64,000 nt of DNA from Planctomycetota bacterium (GCA_020845475.1 JADLFN010000063.1:1-64000), one strand, 5' to 3'. Shown: positions 37,530-47,515, counted from the first letter of the stretch. The notes: generated by a model not told the origin, from the letters alone. Made by a program: numbers and translations.

Positions 37530-38257
37530 GCCGCGCGCTCCGCTGCGAGTTGGGTTTGGGCCCGGTTCCAGGTGAAGCGCAAAGCAACGGCTGCCACGAA
37601 GACGAGCAAGATGCAGATGCTGGCCATGTGCTTGGTGGTGGCAATCTCCGGCGCGCTGAGCATGTCGGAGAAGCTGCGCGGGTGGCTGGTTTGGCCGATC
37701 TCGATCGCCTTTTGCACCAGCGGGTACAGCGGCGCAACAAGTATGCCGTACACCGCCGTCAGCTTTTGCCGCAGTGCCAGCGCGGGAATGCTGCTTCTCA
37801 TCGCCAGCATGGCCGCAAACGCGAGCCACAAAATCAGCATCGTGGTCAGGCGTGGCTCCCAGTTCCAGCCGCTGCCAACTTTGCCCGTGCCCCAGGCATA
37901 ATCGGCCCAGAAGCTGCCGGTCAATAGCGTGATCGCCCCGGCTACAAGCCCGATTTCGGCGGCGCTGACCGTCAACGCATCCCACTTATCTTGACGCGTC
38001 AATAGAAACATCACGCCGCCCACGAGGCCAAGGCCGCAGCAGAGCGCCGTGGAATAGGCCGCCGGCAGGTGGATGAAGAAGATGCGATAGCTCTCATAGA
38101 GGTTGTTCGTGGGCACGCCCATAGATGGCTGTGAGACAAACAGCGAGCCCGCTGTGATCTGCACCGGCGCGTAATGGTAGGCCAGCCAAAGGGTGACCTC
38201 CGCGCCAATCAGCGCGGCCACGGCAAGTGCCAGCGTAACCATGACGGACTTCGGCAT
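37526..38257 (-). CDS. ccmC: Cytochrome c biogenesis CcmC/CcsA-family protein
   Basis: Multi-TM protein with tryptophan-rich WGTGKVGSGWNWEPRLT. Confidence 0.85.
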   Translation of the reverse strand: MPKSVMVTLALAVAALIGAEVTLWLAYHYAPVQITAGSLFVSQPSMGVPTNNLYESYRIFFIHLPAAYSTALCCGLGLVGGVMFLLTRQDKWDALTVSAAEIGLVAGAITLLTGSFWADYAWGTGKVGSGWNWEPRLTTMLILWLAFAAMLAMRSSIPALALRQKLTAVYGILVAPLYPLVQKAIEIGQTSHPRSFSDMLSAPEIATTKHMASICILLVFVAAVALRFTWNRAQTQLAAERAA

Positions 38258-38943
38258 TAGCCCTCGTGCAGCTTTCCGTAGAGCAGAATTCCCAGCCCGG
38301 GAAACATAGCGCCGCACACGCATAGCAGCAACACATGGGCGCGCGCGGCCTCAAAGCCCAGGCCCGAAGCGAAAGCATCGGTCGCGCCGGTCGCGCCCAG
38401 AAATACAACCGTGACCACCGGCAGCAGTAGAATAACCAACAGCGCCTCGGAGGCCTTCGCTTGCGCGGTCGCCGAGGCCAGCAGCACGCCTGCACTCAGC
38501 ACGCTGAGGTTGGTCAACGCCAGCACAGCCAGCAGCCAGGGCTCGCGCGGAATCTCCAGGCGCAGCAAAGGCACGGCAGCGGCAATCATCACGGCTTCCA
38601 CGATGCAGAGAAAAAAGAACGACGCGCACAGGCGGGTCACGTAAACGATGGCCGGGTCGAAGGGCAGAATCAGGAACGCGGCATGCAGGTTCTTGTCGCG
38701 ATCAGAAAGGGCGCTGCGGTTGATGCCCACGACGGCAGCAAACAGGATGCACACCCAGAGCACAGCCGGCACGGCACGCGTCAACGTTTCATCGGCGGGC
38801 AAGGCCCGCAGGCCAAGCCCCACGACAACGACTTCAAGCAACGCAAACAGTCCCATCGAGGCCAGCAGCGAGCGCGTGCGTACTTCCACCAGCACCTCTC
38901 GGCGCAGCAGCGTGGCAAAAGCGCGCAGGGCGGAAGGCTTCAT
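38257..38943 (-). CDS. ccmB: Heme exporter protein CcmB
   Basis: RREVLVEVRTRSLL..., FAAVVGINRSALSDRDKNLHAAFLILPFDP, six TM helices. Confidence 0.85.
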   Translation of the reverse strand: MKPSALRAFATLLRREVLVEVRTRSLLASMGLFALLEVVVVGLGLRALPADETLTRAVPAVLWVCILFAAVVGINRSALSDRDKNLHAAFLILPFDPAIVYVTRLCASFFFLCIVEAVMIAAAVPLLRLEIPREPWLLAVLALTNLSVLSAGVLLASATAQAKASEALLVILLLPVVTVVFLGATGATDAFASGLGFEAARAHVLLLCVCGAMFPGLGILLYGKLHEG

Positions 38944-39458
38944 CGGGGCAGCCGCTTTCGGATCAACGCCATCTGGCCTCGATGATGAATCTCGTCCTCG
39001 GCGACGTGAAACCACATGAAGTGGAAATTGCCGGTGCTGCCCCAAAGCGGCACGCGCGTTTCGAGCCAGGCGTCATCGACCGTCTTGAACAAGTCGAGTG
39101 TCTTGCGCCGCGCGCCGTTGAGCAAATCGAGATAGAAACCGAGATCCTTGCCGCGAAACTCCAACTGGCCGAGTTCGCCCAGGTCGAGCGCCGGCTTAAA
39201 TTTGTAGGTCTCCTCTGGCGAGAGGTGGCGGCGCTCGAACGTCTCAATCTGCATGGCAATTTCGCAATAGGCGATATGGGCCAGCAGCATGCCGATGGTG
39301 TTGGCGCGCTCATCCAGCATGAAATCCAGCGCCGGCGTTTTCAAATCGGCCACGGTCATGACCGTGGTAAGCCGCGCGTAATTGATGATCGAAACAAGCC
39401 GCGCCACGGCGGGCGTGTAGCCGGGAAGGTCGCCAACGAGATAGGGTGTTTCGGGCAT
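38940..39458 (-). CDS. DinB-family protein
   Basis: 172 aa; C-terminal FHFMWFHVAEDEIHHRGQMALIRKRL. Confidence 0.85.
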   Translation of the reverse strand: MPETPYLVGDLPGYTPAVARLVSIINYARLTTVMTVADLKTPALDFMLDERANTIGMLLAHIAYCEIAMQIETFERRHLSPEETYKFKPALDLGELGQLEFRGKDLGFYLDLLNGARRKTLDLFKTVDDAWLETRVPLWGSTGNFHFMWFHVAEDEIHHRGQMALIRKRLPR

Positions 39459-39473
39459 GGCGTGCCTTTGCTG

Positions 39474-40847
39474 CTACTCAGCCGCGTCGCCTTCCAGCAG
39501 CCCGTACATCTTGCGCTTTTCCCACAGATTCTTGCGGGAGATGCCGAGCATCTGCGCGGCTTCCTCGATCTTGCCGTCGGTCATCTTGAGGACGTTTTGG
39601 ATGTGGGCCTTCTCGGCTGCGGCCACGACCTCGCGCAGCGTGCGGCGGTCGTCGCCCGGCGTTCTCGCTTCGCTGCCCTCTGGCAGGCTCTGCGAAAAGT
39701 CGCGCAGGAAGTGTTCTTTGCGCAGCATGCCTGTGCTGGCACCCAGAGCGATCGCGCGCTGCACGCTGTGTTCGAGCTCGCGCACATTGCCGGGCCAGCG
39801 GTAGGCCACGAGCGCTGCCATGGCCTCAGGCTCGACGGAGAGCTGGCGATTGCCGGCGTAGCGCTTGATGAAATGCTCAACGAGCGTCGCGATGTCGCCC
39901 TCGCGCTCGCGCAGCGGCGGTACTTGAAGGTCAATCACGTTGATGCGGTAGTAAAGGTCCTGACGGAACTTGCCCTCCTGCACCAGCTTGCGCAGATCAA
40001 CCTTTGTTGAGGCAATCACGCGGATGTTGACCTTGATGGGCTTGTCGCCGCCGAGGCGCTCGATCTCGCGCTCTTGCAGCACGCGCAGCAGTTTCGCCTG
40101 CGTGTCGGTCGGCATGTCGTCAATGTCGTCGAGATAAATGGTGCCGCCGTTGGCTTGCTCGAAGCGGCCAATGCGTCGCGCGGTGGCGCCGGTATAAGCG
40201 CCGGGCTCGTGGCCGAAGAGTTCGTCCTCGAGCAGGTTTACGTTTGCGATGTGGCAGCCGACCTTGATCAAGGGCCCGGCCTGGCGGGGGCTGAGCTGGT
40301 GAATCGTGGTCGCGATGACTTCTTTGCCCGTGCCGTTTTCGCCCTGTATCAGCACGCTGAAATCGCTTTCGGCTACCGTGCGGATGTCGTCGTAGAGCCG
40401 CTTCATCTGCGGGCTGGCGCCGACCATCTTGTCGAGCTTGAACTCGGTTTTGACTTCCTGCTGGAGCTGGACGAACTTGCGCTCAGTCGTCTGGCTTTGC
40501 GCGTAGCCGTTGCAGAGCAGCACGACTTTTTCGTTGTTGAAGGGTTTCTCGATGAAATCTTTGGCGCCAAGCTTCATGGCCTCGATGGCGCGTTCGGTGG
40601 TCGCGTTGCCGGTGATCATCATGACGATGATGTCCGGGTGTTTTTCGCGCGCAAAACGCAGCAGGCTCATGCCGTCGACTTTGGGCATGACGATATCGGT
40701 AATCAGGCAATCGAACTTCTCTTTGCCCAAAGCCTGCATGGCCTTTTCGCCATCCTCAACAGGCGTGACGGCGTGGCCCGCATCCTCCAGATCTTCAGAG
40801 AGGGTGAGGCGGATGCCGCGCTCGTCGTCTGCAAGAAGGATTTTCAT
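39474..40847 (-). CDS. Sigma-54-dependent response regulator (NtrC family)
   Basis: Receiver MKILLADDERG; GENGTGKE; ELFGHEPGAYTGA; C-terminal Fis-like HTH. Confidence 0.95.
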   Translation of the reverse strand: MKILLADDERGIRLTLSEDLEDAGHAVTPVEDGEKAMQALGKEKFDCLITDIVMPKVDGMSLLRFAREKHPDIIVMMITGNATTERAIEAMKLGAKDFIEKPFNNEKVVLLCNGYAQSQTTERKFVQLQQEVKTEFKLDKMVGASPQMKRLYDDIRTVAESDFSVLIQGENGTGKEVIATTIHQLSPRQAGPLIKVGCHIANVNLLEDELFGHEPGAYTGATARRIGRFEQANGGTIYLDDIDDMPTDTQAKLLRVLQEREIERLGGDKPIKVNIRVIASTKVDLRKLVQEGKFRQDLYYRINVIDLQVPPLREREGDIATLVEHFIKRYAGNRQLSVEPEAMAALVAYRWPGNVRELEHSVQRAIALGASTGMLRKEHFLRDFSQSLPEGSEARTPGDDRRTLREVVAAAEKAHIQNVLKMTDGKIEEAAQMLGISRKNLWEKRKMYGLLEGDAAE

Positions 40848-40885
40848 TCGAACCGGGCCCGCCGTGGCATGGAGAGAAGCAATGG

Positions 40886-40920
40886 CCAATAACCAATAAC
40901 CAATTTCCAATTACCAATGA
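40886..40920. repeat. Heptamer array H4: CCAATAA CCAATAA CCAATTT CCAATTA CCAATGA
   Basis: Five perfect 7-bp periods read directly. Confidence 0.9.
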
Positions 40921-40945
40921 ACTTTCGCAACAGGCGGCCTTTCAC

Positions 40946-40980
40946 TGGTCATTGAACATGGGTTATTGGGCATTTGGATT
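40946..40980. repeat. Heptamer array H5 (inverted): TGGTCAT TGAACAT GGGTTAT TGGGCAT TTGGATT
   Basis: Five 7-bp units; GGTTATTGG is the reverse complement of CCAATAACC in H4. Confidence 0.75.
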
Positions 40981-43504
40981 AGCGCCCACGCAGCTTGGGA
41001 TTGAAAGCTTCACGCAAGCCTTCACCCAGCAGGTTGAAGGCCAACACGGTAATCAGGATGGCCACACCGGGAATCCATGTGAGCCAGTTCGCATCGTTGA
41101 TGTACTGGCGTCCTTCAGAGAGGATGGAGCCCCACGTCGGCTGGTCTGGCGTCGCGCCGATGCCCAGGAACGAGAGCGTGCTTTCCAGCAGAATCGCGCT
41201 GGCCACGCCAAGGGTCGCGCTGACCAGCACGGGCGAAATCGCGTTTGGCACCAGGTGACGCCATACAATACGGAAGTCAGAGACGCCCAAGGCACGCGCG
41301 GCCTGAACGAAATCCTGCTCGCGCAACGAGAGAATCTCGGCGCGCACAAAGCGTGTTGTGCCCATCCAGCCGGTGAGGCCCAGTACCGCCATGACGATGT
41401 ACACGTCTTTGGCGAACATGGCCAAAATGGCGATGATCAAAACCAGCGTGGGGATGGTCAACATGACTTCGGTGAAACGCATAACGAGGTCATCGACGCT
41501 AAGTGTGGGCAGGAACAGTTTTCGCAACGGAGCAGGACAACTATCCGCGGAGCGCTGTGCTGCGACGGCCAGAAGCAGTGTCGTGATAATGCCAATGATC
41601 GAGAGCAGCACCGGCGTCATGAAGTGCCGCAATTTGGCGTAAAGCGGGTAGCGTTCCCAACCACTGAGCAGCTCGGCCTTGATCAGGGCATCACGGTTGT
41701 TTTTCGTGAGGGTTGCGTACTTCGTGTGGTACTCGCCACGCAACGCGGCGCGTCGCTCGAGCAACGCGTTGCTTCCCTGCAGCAGCGATGGCGCCGCCTT
41801 GACCGCCTTGTTCTGGGCGTCACGAAGATTGAACCAGGGAATGATACGCGGCTCATTGGTTTCAGAGTTCAATGGCAGCTTGTTGACGTCGTGCTCGACG
41901 ATGCCGGCGAGGATTCCCTGCGCCTCTTTAATGGCGCCGGTTCTGGGCCCGCCAATCTGCGCGTTCAGGCGCTTTGCCTGCGTTTCTGAGGCCTTGGCGC
42001 GCTCTGTGAGCTGCTTGGCCTCTTCAGCCTTTCCGCCATCCTGGAGCTGCTTGGCCTGCGTGTTCAAATCGGCGGCGAACTTTTCCTCAAATGCCTTTTG
42101 AAGCTCGGCATCAAGCTTGTCCAACTCGGCCAATGATACTCCCATGCCGGCAACCGCTTCGCGGGCGGGTTGCAGCACTTTGAGCAACTCGGCTTCGTTG
42201 ACTCCGCCCTTTTCGGCTGCCTGGGAAATCTTCTGTGCAGCTTCGTCCAGGCTCTTGTCAATGGAAGCGAGCTTCTCGTCCAGTCCCTTCTGGGTGTCCT
42301 TCAACATCGCATTGCGCTTCTCGGCGCCCTGGCGCAGCGCCAATGCCAGATCCTTGCGATCCTTGGACTCAAGCATCGTGGCGCGTTCCAACTCCTCGTC
42401 CCCGAGACGCTGTGCGGTTTCACGGTCGAGGCGGAACTTGAGCGCACGATACTTCAAGTGCTCCAGTTCCAGCTCCAGCATTGCGATTTCAAAGGCGTGC
42501 TGGGTGGTCAGACGTTGTTCCGCCGAAGGCGCGCCCGCTTCACCGTTTTCAATCAGCTTGACGTCGGCGCCGAAGTCCCTGGAGAGGATCAACGCATCGT
42601 AGGCCTTTGACTCGATCAGCGACGCCTGGTTCAAAAGCCGGCCTTCGGGTGTGGATGACGCAATATGCCCCGTGTAAAGAAACACGCCCAGCGTCACGAG
42701 TGCAAAGCCGCCAAACCAGGCGACTGCCGCAAAGCGCCGACCCATGAGCGCAACGGCAATCTGCAACGCGACCGCTATTGCGCACGCCACGACTGAGGGA
42801 AGAATCAGCGCGTAAAGGTCGATGGCCCAGGAAACTACACCCACTAATCCCGACATGAGCATGATCAGGAACGGCAATCCTACACGCGAGCGACCGAAGT
42901 ATCCCGCGATTCCACCCAGCGAAATACCAATCAGGACAGAGATTCCCACGACCAGCAAACCGACGGTAAGCGAAATAGAAGAACCAGCCCAAAGTCGGGC
43001 CAGCACGTCACGCCCGAGGTGATCCGTTCCCAGCCAATAGGTGCGCTTCGTGTCGGCGCCGATACCTTCGCGCCGCCGCTCGGCAATTTCCGCGTCCGTC
43101 AGCTTTCGCAACTTGTCCTTGGGAACTCCTTCAGCCCGCTGCGCTTCCAGATGAGCGGCCTGTATCGATTCCGCACTGTCCGCTTCGTAACCGCCAAAAG
43201 GCGCAGCCAGGAGCGACAACACGTATGGGCGTTCGAGCTTGTCCTTGAGTTCGGTCTGCAAGGGGTCAATTACCGACCACGCATTGCGATCCATCTTGAC
43301 CTTGTCGCCCAGATCCTCTGCTTCAGCGATGATCTTGGATTCCTCGGGCGTTGGAGGTTTGCCTGTCAGAAACTTTCCTGATAGCGCCGCGATCGAAAGC
43401 AGCAGGATCGCCACAAGCGCGGCTACGGCAGGCCGGTTGCGCAACAATATGCGCAGCGCATCACGAGTGGGAGACGTGCGTTGAGGCGTGGCCGGTTCGC
43501 TCAT
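40979..43504 (-). CDS. Peptide/oligopeptide ABC transporter permease (DppC/OppC-like) with large coiled-coil insertion
   Basis: 841 aa; YWLGTDHLGRDVLARLWAG, EAA-loop region AARALGVSDFRIVWRHLVPNAISPVLV; about 300 aa Lys/Glu/Ala-rich insertion. Confidence 0.92.
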   Translation of the reverse strand: MSEPATPQRTSPTRDALRILLRNRPAVAALVAILLLSIAALSGKFLTGKPPTPEESKIIAEAEDLGDKVKMDRNAWSVIDPLQTELKDKLERPYVLSLLAAPFGGYEADSAESIQAAHLEAQRAEGVPKDKLRKLTDAEIAERRREGIGADTKRTYWLGTDHLGRDVLARLWAGSSISLTVGLLVVGISVLIGISLGGIAGYFGRSRVGLPFLIMLMSGLVGVVSWAIDLYALILPSVVACAIAVALQIAVALMGRRFAAVAWFGGFALVTLGVFLYTGHIASSTPEGRLLNQASLIESKAYDALILSRDFGADVKLIENGEAGAPSAEQRLTTQHAFEIAMLELELEHLKYRALKFRLDRETAQRLGDEELERATMLESKDRKDLALALRQGAEKRNAMLKDTQKGLDEKLASIDKSLDEAAQKISQAAEKGGVNEAELLKVLQPAREAVAGMGVSLAELDKLDAELQKAFEEKFAADLNTQAKQLQDGGKAEEAKQLTERAKASETQAKRLNAQIGGPRTGAIKEAQGILAGIVEHDVNKLPLNSETNEPRIIPWFNLRDAQNKAVKAAPSLLQGSNALLERRAALRGEYHTKYATLTKNNRDALIKAELLSGWERYPLYAKLRHFMTPVLLSIIGIITTLLLAVAAQRSADSCPAPLRKLFLPTLSVDDLVMRFTEVMLTIPTLVLIIAILAMFAKDVYIVMAVLGLTGWMGTTRFVRAEILSLREQDFVQAARALGVSDFRIVWRHLVPNAISPVLVSATLGVASAILLESTLSFLGIGATPDQPTWGSILSEGRQYINDANWLTWIPGVAILITVLAFNLLGEGLREAFNPKLRGR

Positions 43505-43516
43505 GGTTGCGCCTCG

Positions 43517-44509
43517 TTAGGAGAGACGGACGCGAGGATCCGCGACCGTGTAAAGGATGTCTGAAATGAGGATGCCAAGCAGTGTCAAAGCGGAGCTGAC
43601 AAAGAGCGACGTCACGACGACGTAAAGGTCTTTTGTAAACGTAGCTTCGAAGATCCAGCGCCCCAGCCCCGGCCAGTTGTAGATGGCTTCAAACACAATC
43701 GAACCGCCGAAAATTCCGGGCAGTAATCCGGCAATCATCGTCACGAACGGCAGCGATGCATTGCGCAAGGCGTGCTTGTACGTGACAGCGTCAGCGGTCA
43801 AGCCCTTGGCCTTGGCAGTGCGTATGTAGTCCTGGCCCATTACCTCAAGCATGGAGCCTTTTACGTAGCGCGTAAGCACCGCAATGCCGCCCAGCCCGCC
43901 GATAATCCCGGGCACACCCATGTGCCAGGTAGCATCCATGAAGGCTCGCATTCCTGTTAGGTCAACGCCGAGTGTCTCGGGCGAGATGATGGGAATGCCG
44001 CGCGCGGTGAAGAACTTGATGACTTCAAGGCTGAGCCAGAAACCGGGCAACGCGATCAGGGCGTAGGAACCAATGGTGATCAAGCGATCCTGAAACGAAT
44101 TGCGCCGCAAAGCGCTGTAAATGCCTACGGGGAACGACATCGTCCAAACGATCAGGGTTGTGACAATGAACAGGGGCAGACTGACCAGCATTTTGCTCCA
44201 CATGGTGGGCAAAACCGGCGCGCGCGTTTTCAAGCTGGTGAGTTGCCAGACATGATCTTCATTGCCGCTGATCACTGCGCCCAGATCCGAGAAAAAGCGC
44301 TTGTAGAACAGCACATATTTCTTCGCGATCGGGTCGTCAAAACCTTCCTGGTCACGCTGGCGTTCGAGGTCGGTGGCGGTTTTCTTGGGGTCAAGCTGCG
44401 CGGCATAGGGATCGGTGGGGCTCAATGCGCTGATGACGAAGCTGATGATGCTGATGATGAACAGCGTCACCGCCATCTGAAGCAGTCGCCTGATGATATA
44501 TGACAGCAT
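43517..44509 (-). CDS. Peptide ABC transporter permease (DppB/OppB-like)
   Basis: 330 aa; YIRTAKAKGLTADAVTYKHALRNASLPFVT. Confidence 0.95.
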   Translation of the reverse strand: MLSYIIRRLLQMAVTLFIISIISFVISALSPTDPYAAQLDPKKTATDLERQRDQEGFDDPIAKKYVLFYKRFFSDLGAVISGNEDHVWQLTSLKTRAPVLPTMWSKMLVSLPLFIVTTLIVWTMSFPVGIYSALRRNSFQDRLITIGSYALIALPGFWLSLEVIKFFTARGIPIISPETLGVDLTGMRAFMDATWHMGVPGIIGGLGGIAVLTRYVKGSMLEVMGQDYIRTAKAKGLTADAVTYKHALRNASLPFVTMIAGLLPGIFGGSIVFEAIYNWPGLGRWIFEATFTKDLYVVVTSLFVSSALTLLGILISDILYTVADPRVRLS

Positions 44510-44539
44510 CGCGTCGTCCTTGGCGTAATGTGGGATCCA

Positions 44540-47026
44540 CTACTTCTTGAATTGTTCGCCCTTGAAGTCGGGAATGTTTTCTCGGCGCAGAAGCTCCGTC
44601 ATGAAGTAGCCGATGGGTGCCCGGGCCGTGCGCAGGAAATCGTGGCTAATGGGGCGGTCTTCGAGCGTTGGGTTGCCCTTGCCGTCAGTGCCCTCCATGC
44701 GCCAGACGATGTGCTTGTCAAGCACGGACGTCGAATAAGGCGAATACAGGAAAATGTACGGGTAGTCCTGCGCGATCGTCTTGAAGATTTCATGGCTGAT
44801 GCGCTTTTGTTCGTCCGGGTCGTACACCGTCAGGATCTTTTCCATCAGCTCATCCGCCTTGGGATTCTGGTACTTGGCGAAATTCAAGCCAGGCGGATTG
44901 ACTTGAGACGAATGCCAGAGTTGGCGGCTGTCAAAGTCCAGGCCGCCCGACCAGCCCAACACGCACACGTCGAAATTCCTTGCACGCACGTACTGCGACA
45001 AATACGTGTTCCACTCGTACTCCTGATAATCCACCTCGACGCCCAGTTTGGCCCATTGCTCTTTGGCCAGGATGGCCGTGTCGCGCCTTGGGCTAGTTCC
45101 ACTTGTTGAAACCAGCATGATTTTGAACGGATTTCCGTCCTTGACCAGGCGGCCGTTGTCATCCTTGCAGCCTGAACTGATCAGCAGCGCCTTGGCCTCT
45201 TGCAAGTCATAGGGAATCGCCGGCAGGTCTTCCTCCATGCGCTCACCCTCGGGGAACTGCTCGCCAGGCTTGGCGCGTTCACCCTTTTTGTTTTTGGTGA
45301 GCCACTCGTGCTTGAACTTGTAGTCGCGGTTGTACCACGGCAACACAGGGTAGGCCGGACCCGTGATGCGGCTACCCTGGCCATAGACAATCTTGTCGAT
45401 GATGGAGTCCACATCGATGGCCATCGACAGCGCCAGCCTTACGCGCTTGTCCTTGAGGTGTTCCTTGCCGCAATTGAACCCCATGTATTCGTATGACGTC
45501 GGCTGGCGCTTCAGTACATAGCACGACTCGTCCATCTGCTCGTAGCGCCGCACCTGGAAGGCCTTTGCCGCGTACACGTCAATACTGCCCGTATTGAATG
45601 CAAACTCTACGGTCTCGGCACCGAATGCAGGATCAAAGATGTAATAGTCAATGAACTGGAACTCCGGCTTCCTGCTCCAGTAGAACTCGTTCTTGCGCAG
45701 GCGGACCTGATAAGTCAGTTTCCACAGCGGCGTCGTTTCACCGTTCAGCGGCTCGAGCACCATCGGACCCATGCTGGAAGGCCGCATCCGGAAATCGCGC
45801 TCCTGCGCGGCCAGGAAGCGTTTGACGTTGTACTGTTCCTCTGAGACACCGACATCTTTGGGGCCACGCCCCTTCTCAAGCGCTTCTTTCTTCCATGCTT
45901 CGTCGTTCCAGATGTGGTAGGGCAAGACCGCGCCCGTCAAGTCGGAGAGAGCCGGCGAGTAAAGCTCTCCGTAAACCACCTGGAACCGGTAAGGATCGTC
46001 TGCGAAAGTGCGCGTTTCGACGATGCTCTCGTAGCTTGATGCACGCGGACTGGCGAAGTCGCGATCCTTGAGCAAATCAAAAGTCAGCTTGCAGTCGCGC
46101 GAAGTCAACTCCGGCCCGCGCACCCAGAACGGGCCGCTCTCTTCGCCAAACCAGTCTCCCTTGCCCGTGTTGGGATCAAACTTATTCAAGCCCTTGCGCT
46201 TGCCCGCATCGAAATACGGGCCGTCTGTCCAGCGGACCCCTTTGTGCAAATGAAAATCAACAATGGGAAAGTGCTCAACCGTCCTGATGCCGGCTGACCA
46301 CTTCTGAAACTCTTTGTTGAGCGCCGCTTCCTGTTCTTTTGTTCGTTCGCTTTCAGGCAACTTCTCGAGAGCCTGCTTGGCCAGCTTCGCGGCATCCAAC
46401 TCATCATAGAGACCGCGGCCAAGGCGCTTTGCCATCCGCACATCAAAGTCAGCCTGCACGGCGCTAGTGATCGAACCACGCTTCAGCTCCGGGGCAAACG
46501 TAATCCGCACGCGCTTCATGGCGCCCACGGAAACGGCCGGTTTGCCGTCGTTGGGTGTCTCTGCAAGCAACTTGCCCGTCTTGGCGTCAAATGCCGCGGT
46601 GGCCTCGCCCTTCTCCTCGGCCAGACTCTTGAACGTTTCTCCGTACTCGGCTTTCAGAGCGGCCTGCGCGGCTTCGAGCGTCATGTCGCTGGGAAGCAAC
46701 GTTACCAGTTCTTCCATGACAGCTGCGGTGTGCGCCAGTCGTGGCTCAATTTCATACATGTGGTTGTATCGAACCAGACCTTCAAACAAGTAATCGCTGA
46801 TCGTGGAGTCGGTGGTTGCCGTGGACTTCCACGGGTTCATGTCCTCGGGGTTGGCACCCATGTAGAACACAAGCCGGTCCTGCCTTGATTCGTTCTGCGA
46901 CGCGGCCTTGTTGCCGGGTACCCAGATCACCGATTGAACAAGGAACAAAAGCAGCGTGAGCGGCACTATGACCAACGAGCGTTTGATCCACATAACCGCT
47001 TCTCCTGCATCCCCTTGGACTGACAC
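44540..47026 (-). CDS. Peptide ABC transporter substrate-binding protein (SBP family 5)
   Basis: 828 aa; N-terminal TM/signal, RLALSMAIDVDSIIDKIVYGQGSRITGPAYP. Confidence 0.9.
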   Translation of the reverse strand: MSVQGDAGEAVMWIKRSLVIVPLTLLLFLVQSVIWVPGNKAASQNESRQDRLVFYMGANPEDMNPWKSTATTDSTISDYLFEGLVRYNHMYEIEPRLAHTAAVMEELVTLLPSDMTLEAAQAALKAEYGETFKSLAEEKGEATAAFDAKTGKLLAETPNDGKPAVSVGAMKRVRITFAPELKRGSITSAVQADFDVRMAKRLGRGLYDELDAAKLAKQALEKLPESERTKEQEAALNKEFQKWSAGIRTVEHFPIVDFHLHKGVRWTDGPYFDAGKRKGLNKFDPNTGKGDWFGEESGPFWVRGPELTSRDCKLTFDLLKDRDFASPRASSYESIVETRTFADDPYRFQVVYGELYSPALSDLTGAVLPYHIWNDEAWKKEALEKGRGPKDVGVSEEQYNVKRFLAAQERDFRMRPSSMGPMVLEPLNGETTPLWKLTYQVRLRKNEFYWSRKPEFQFIDYYIFDPAFGAETVEFAFNTGSIDVYAAKAFQVRRYEQMDESCYVLKRQPTSYEYMGFNCGKEHLKDKRVRLALSMAIDVDSIIDKIVYGQGSRITGPAYPVLPWYNRDYKFKHEWLTKNKKGERAKPGEQFPEGERMEEDLPAIPYDLQEAKALLISSGCKDDNGRLVKDGNPFKIMLVSTSGTSPRRDTAILAKEQWAKLGVEVDYQEYEWNTYLSQYVRARNFDVCVLGWSGGLDFDSRQLWHSSQVNPPGLNFAKYQNPKADELMEKILTVYDPDEQKRISHEIFKTIAQDYPYIFLYSPYSTSVLDKHIVWRMEGTDGKGNPTLEDRPISHDFLRTARAPIGYFMTELLRRENIPDFKGEQFKK

Positions 47027-47125
47027 TTGGGCCTTGGCGTAGCTACACTGCCGCGCCTGGGGCCTGGCTGCTTATGGGGATGTCTGTGACCTTAACGCCC
47101 GCCTCAACTCGCGCAAGCACCAAAA

Positions 47126-47515
47126 ATGGCCACTGAACGCCGAATTGCCCGTATCGAAAGCCGCATCCGCCAGATCGTCGCCGAGCTCTTTCTGCGCGAC
47201 CTGAAAGACCCGCGCATGAAGGGCCTCATCACCATCACCCGCGTCAAGGTCGCCCGCGACCTGGGCCATGCCCGCGTCTTCTATTCGTTCCTTGGAACGT
47301 CGCGCCAGAAGTCCACGGTGGACAAATTCATTGCTTCCGCGCAGCCCTTTGTGCAGCGCGCGGTCGCCGATGAAATTGACCTTCGCGTCGCGCCGATTGT
47401 TGAGTTCACCTACGACGATTCCATTGAAAAGCAGTCCGCTGTCTCTAAGCTCATTGACGAGGCAATGAAGGGTGTAAAACCAGCCCGCAAAAAGGCTTCC
47501 GACGAGGAAGAATAG
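47126..47515 (+). CDS. rbfA: Ribosome-binding factor A
   Basis: 129 aa; RIARIESRIRQIVAELFLRDLKDPRMKGLITITRVKVARDLGHARVFYS. Confidence 0.93.
   Translation: MATERRIARIESRIRQIVAELFLRDLKDPRMKGLITITRVKVARDLGHARVFYSFLGTSRQKSTVDKFIASAQPFVQRAVADEIDLRVAPIVEFTYDDSIEKQSAVSKLIDEAMKGVKPARKKASDEEE

Noticed and set aside
37158-37985. 275-aa minus-strand ORF as a single protein
   Set aside because: Its N-terminal two-thirds are an out-of-frame shadow of ccmC; the supported gene is 37158-37529.
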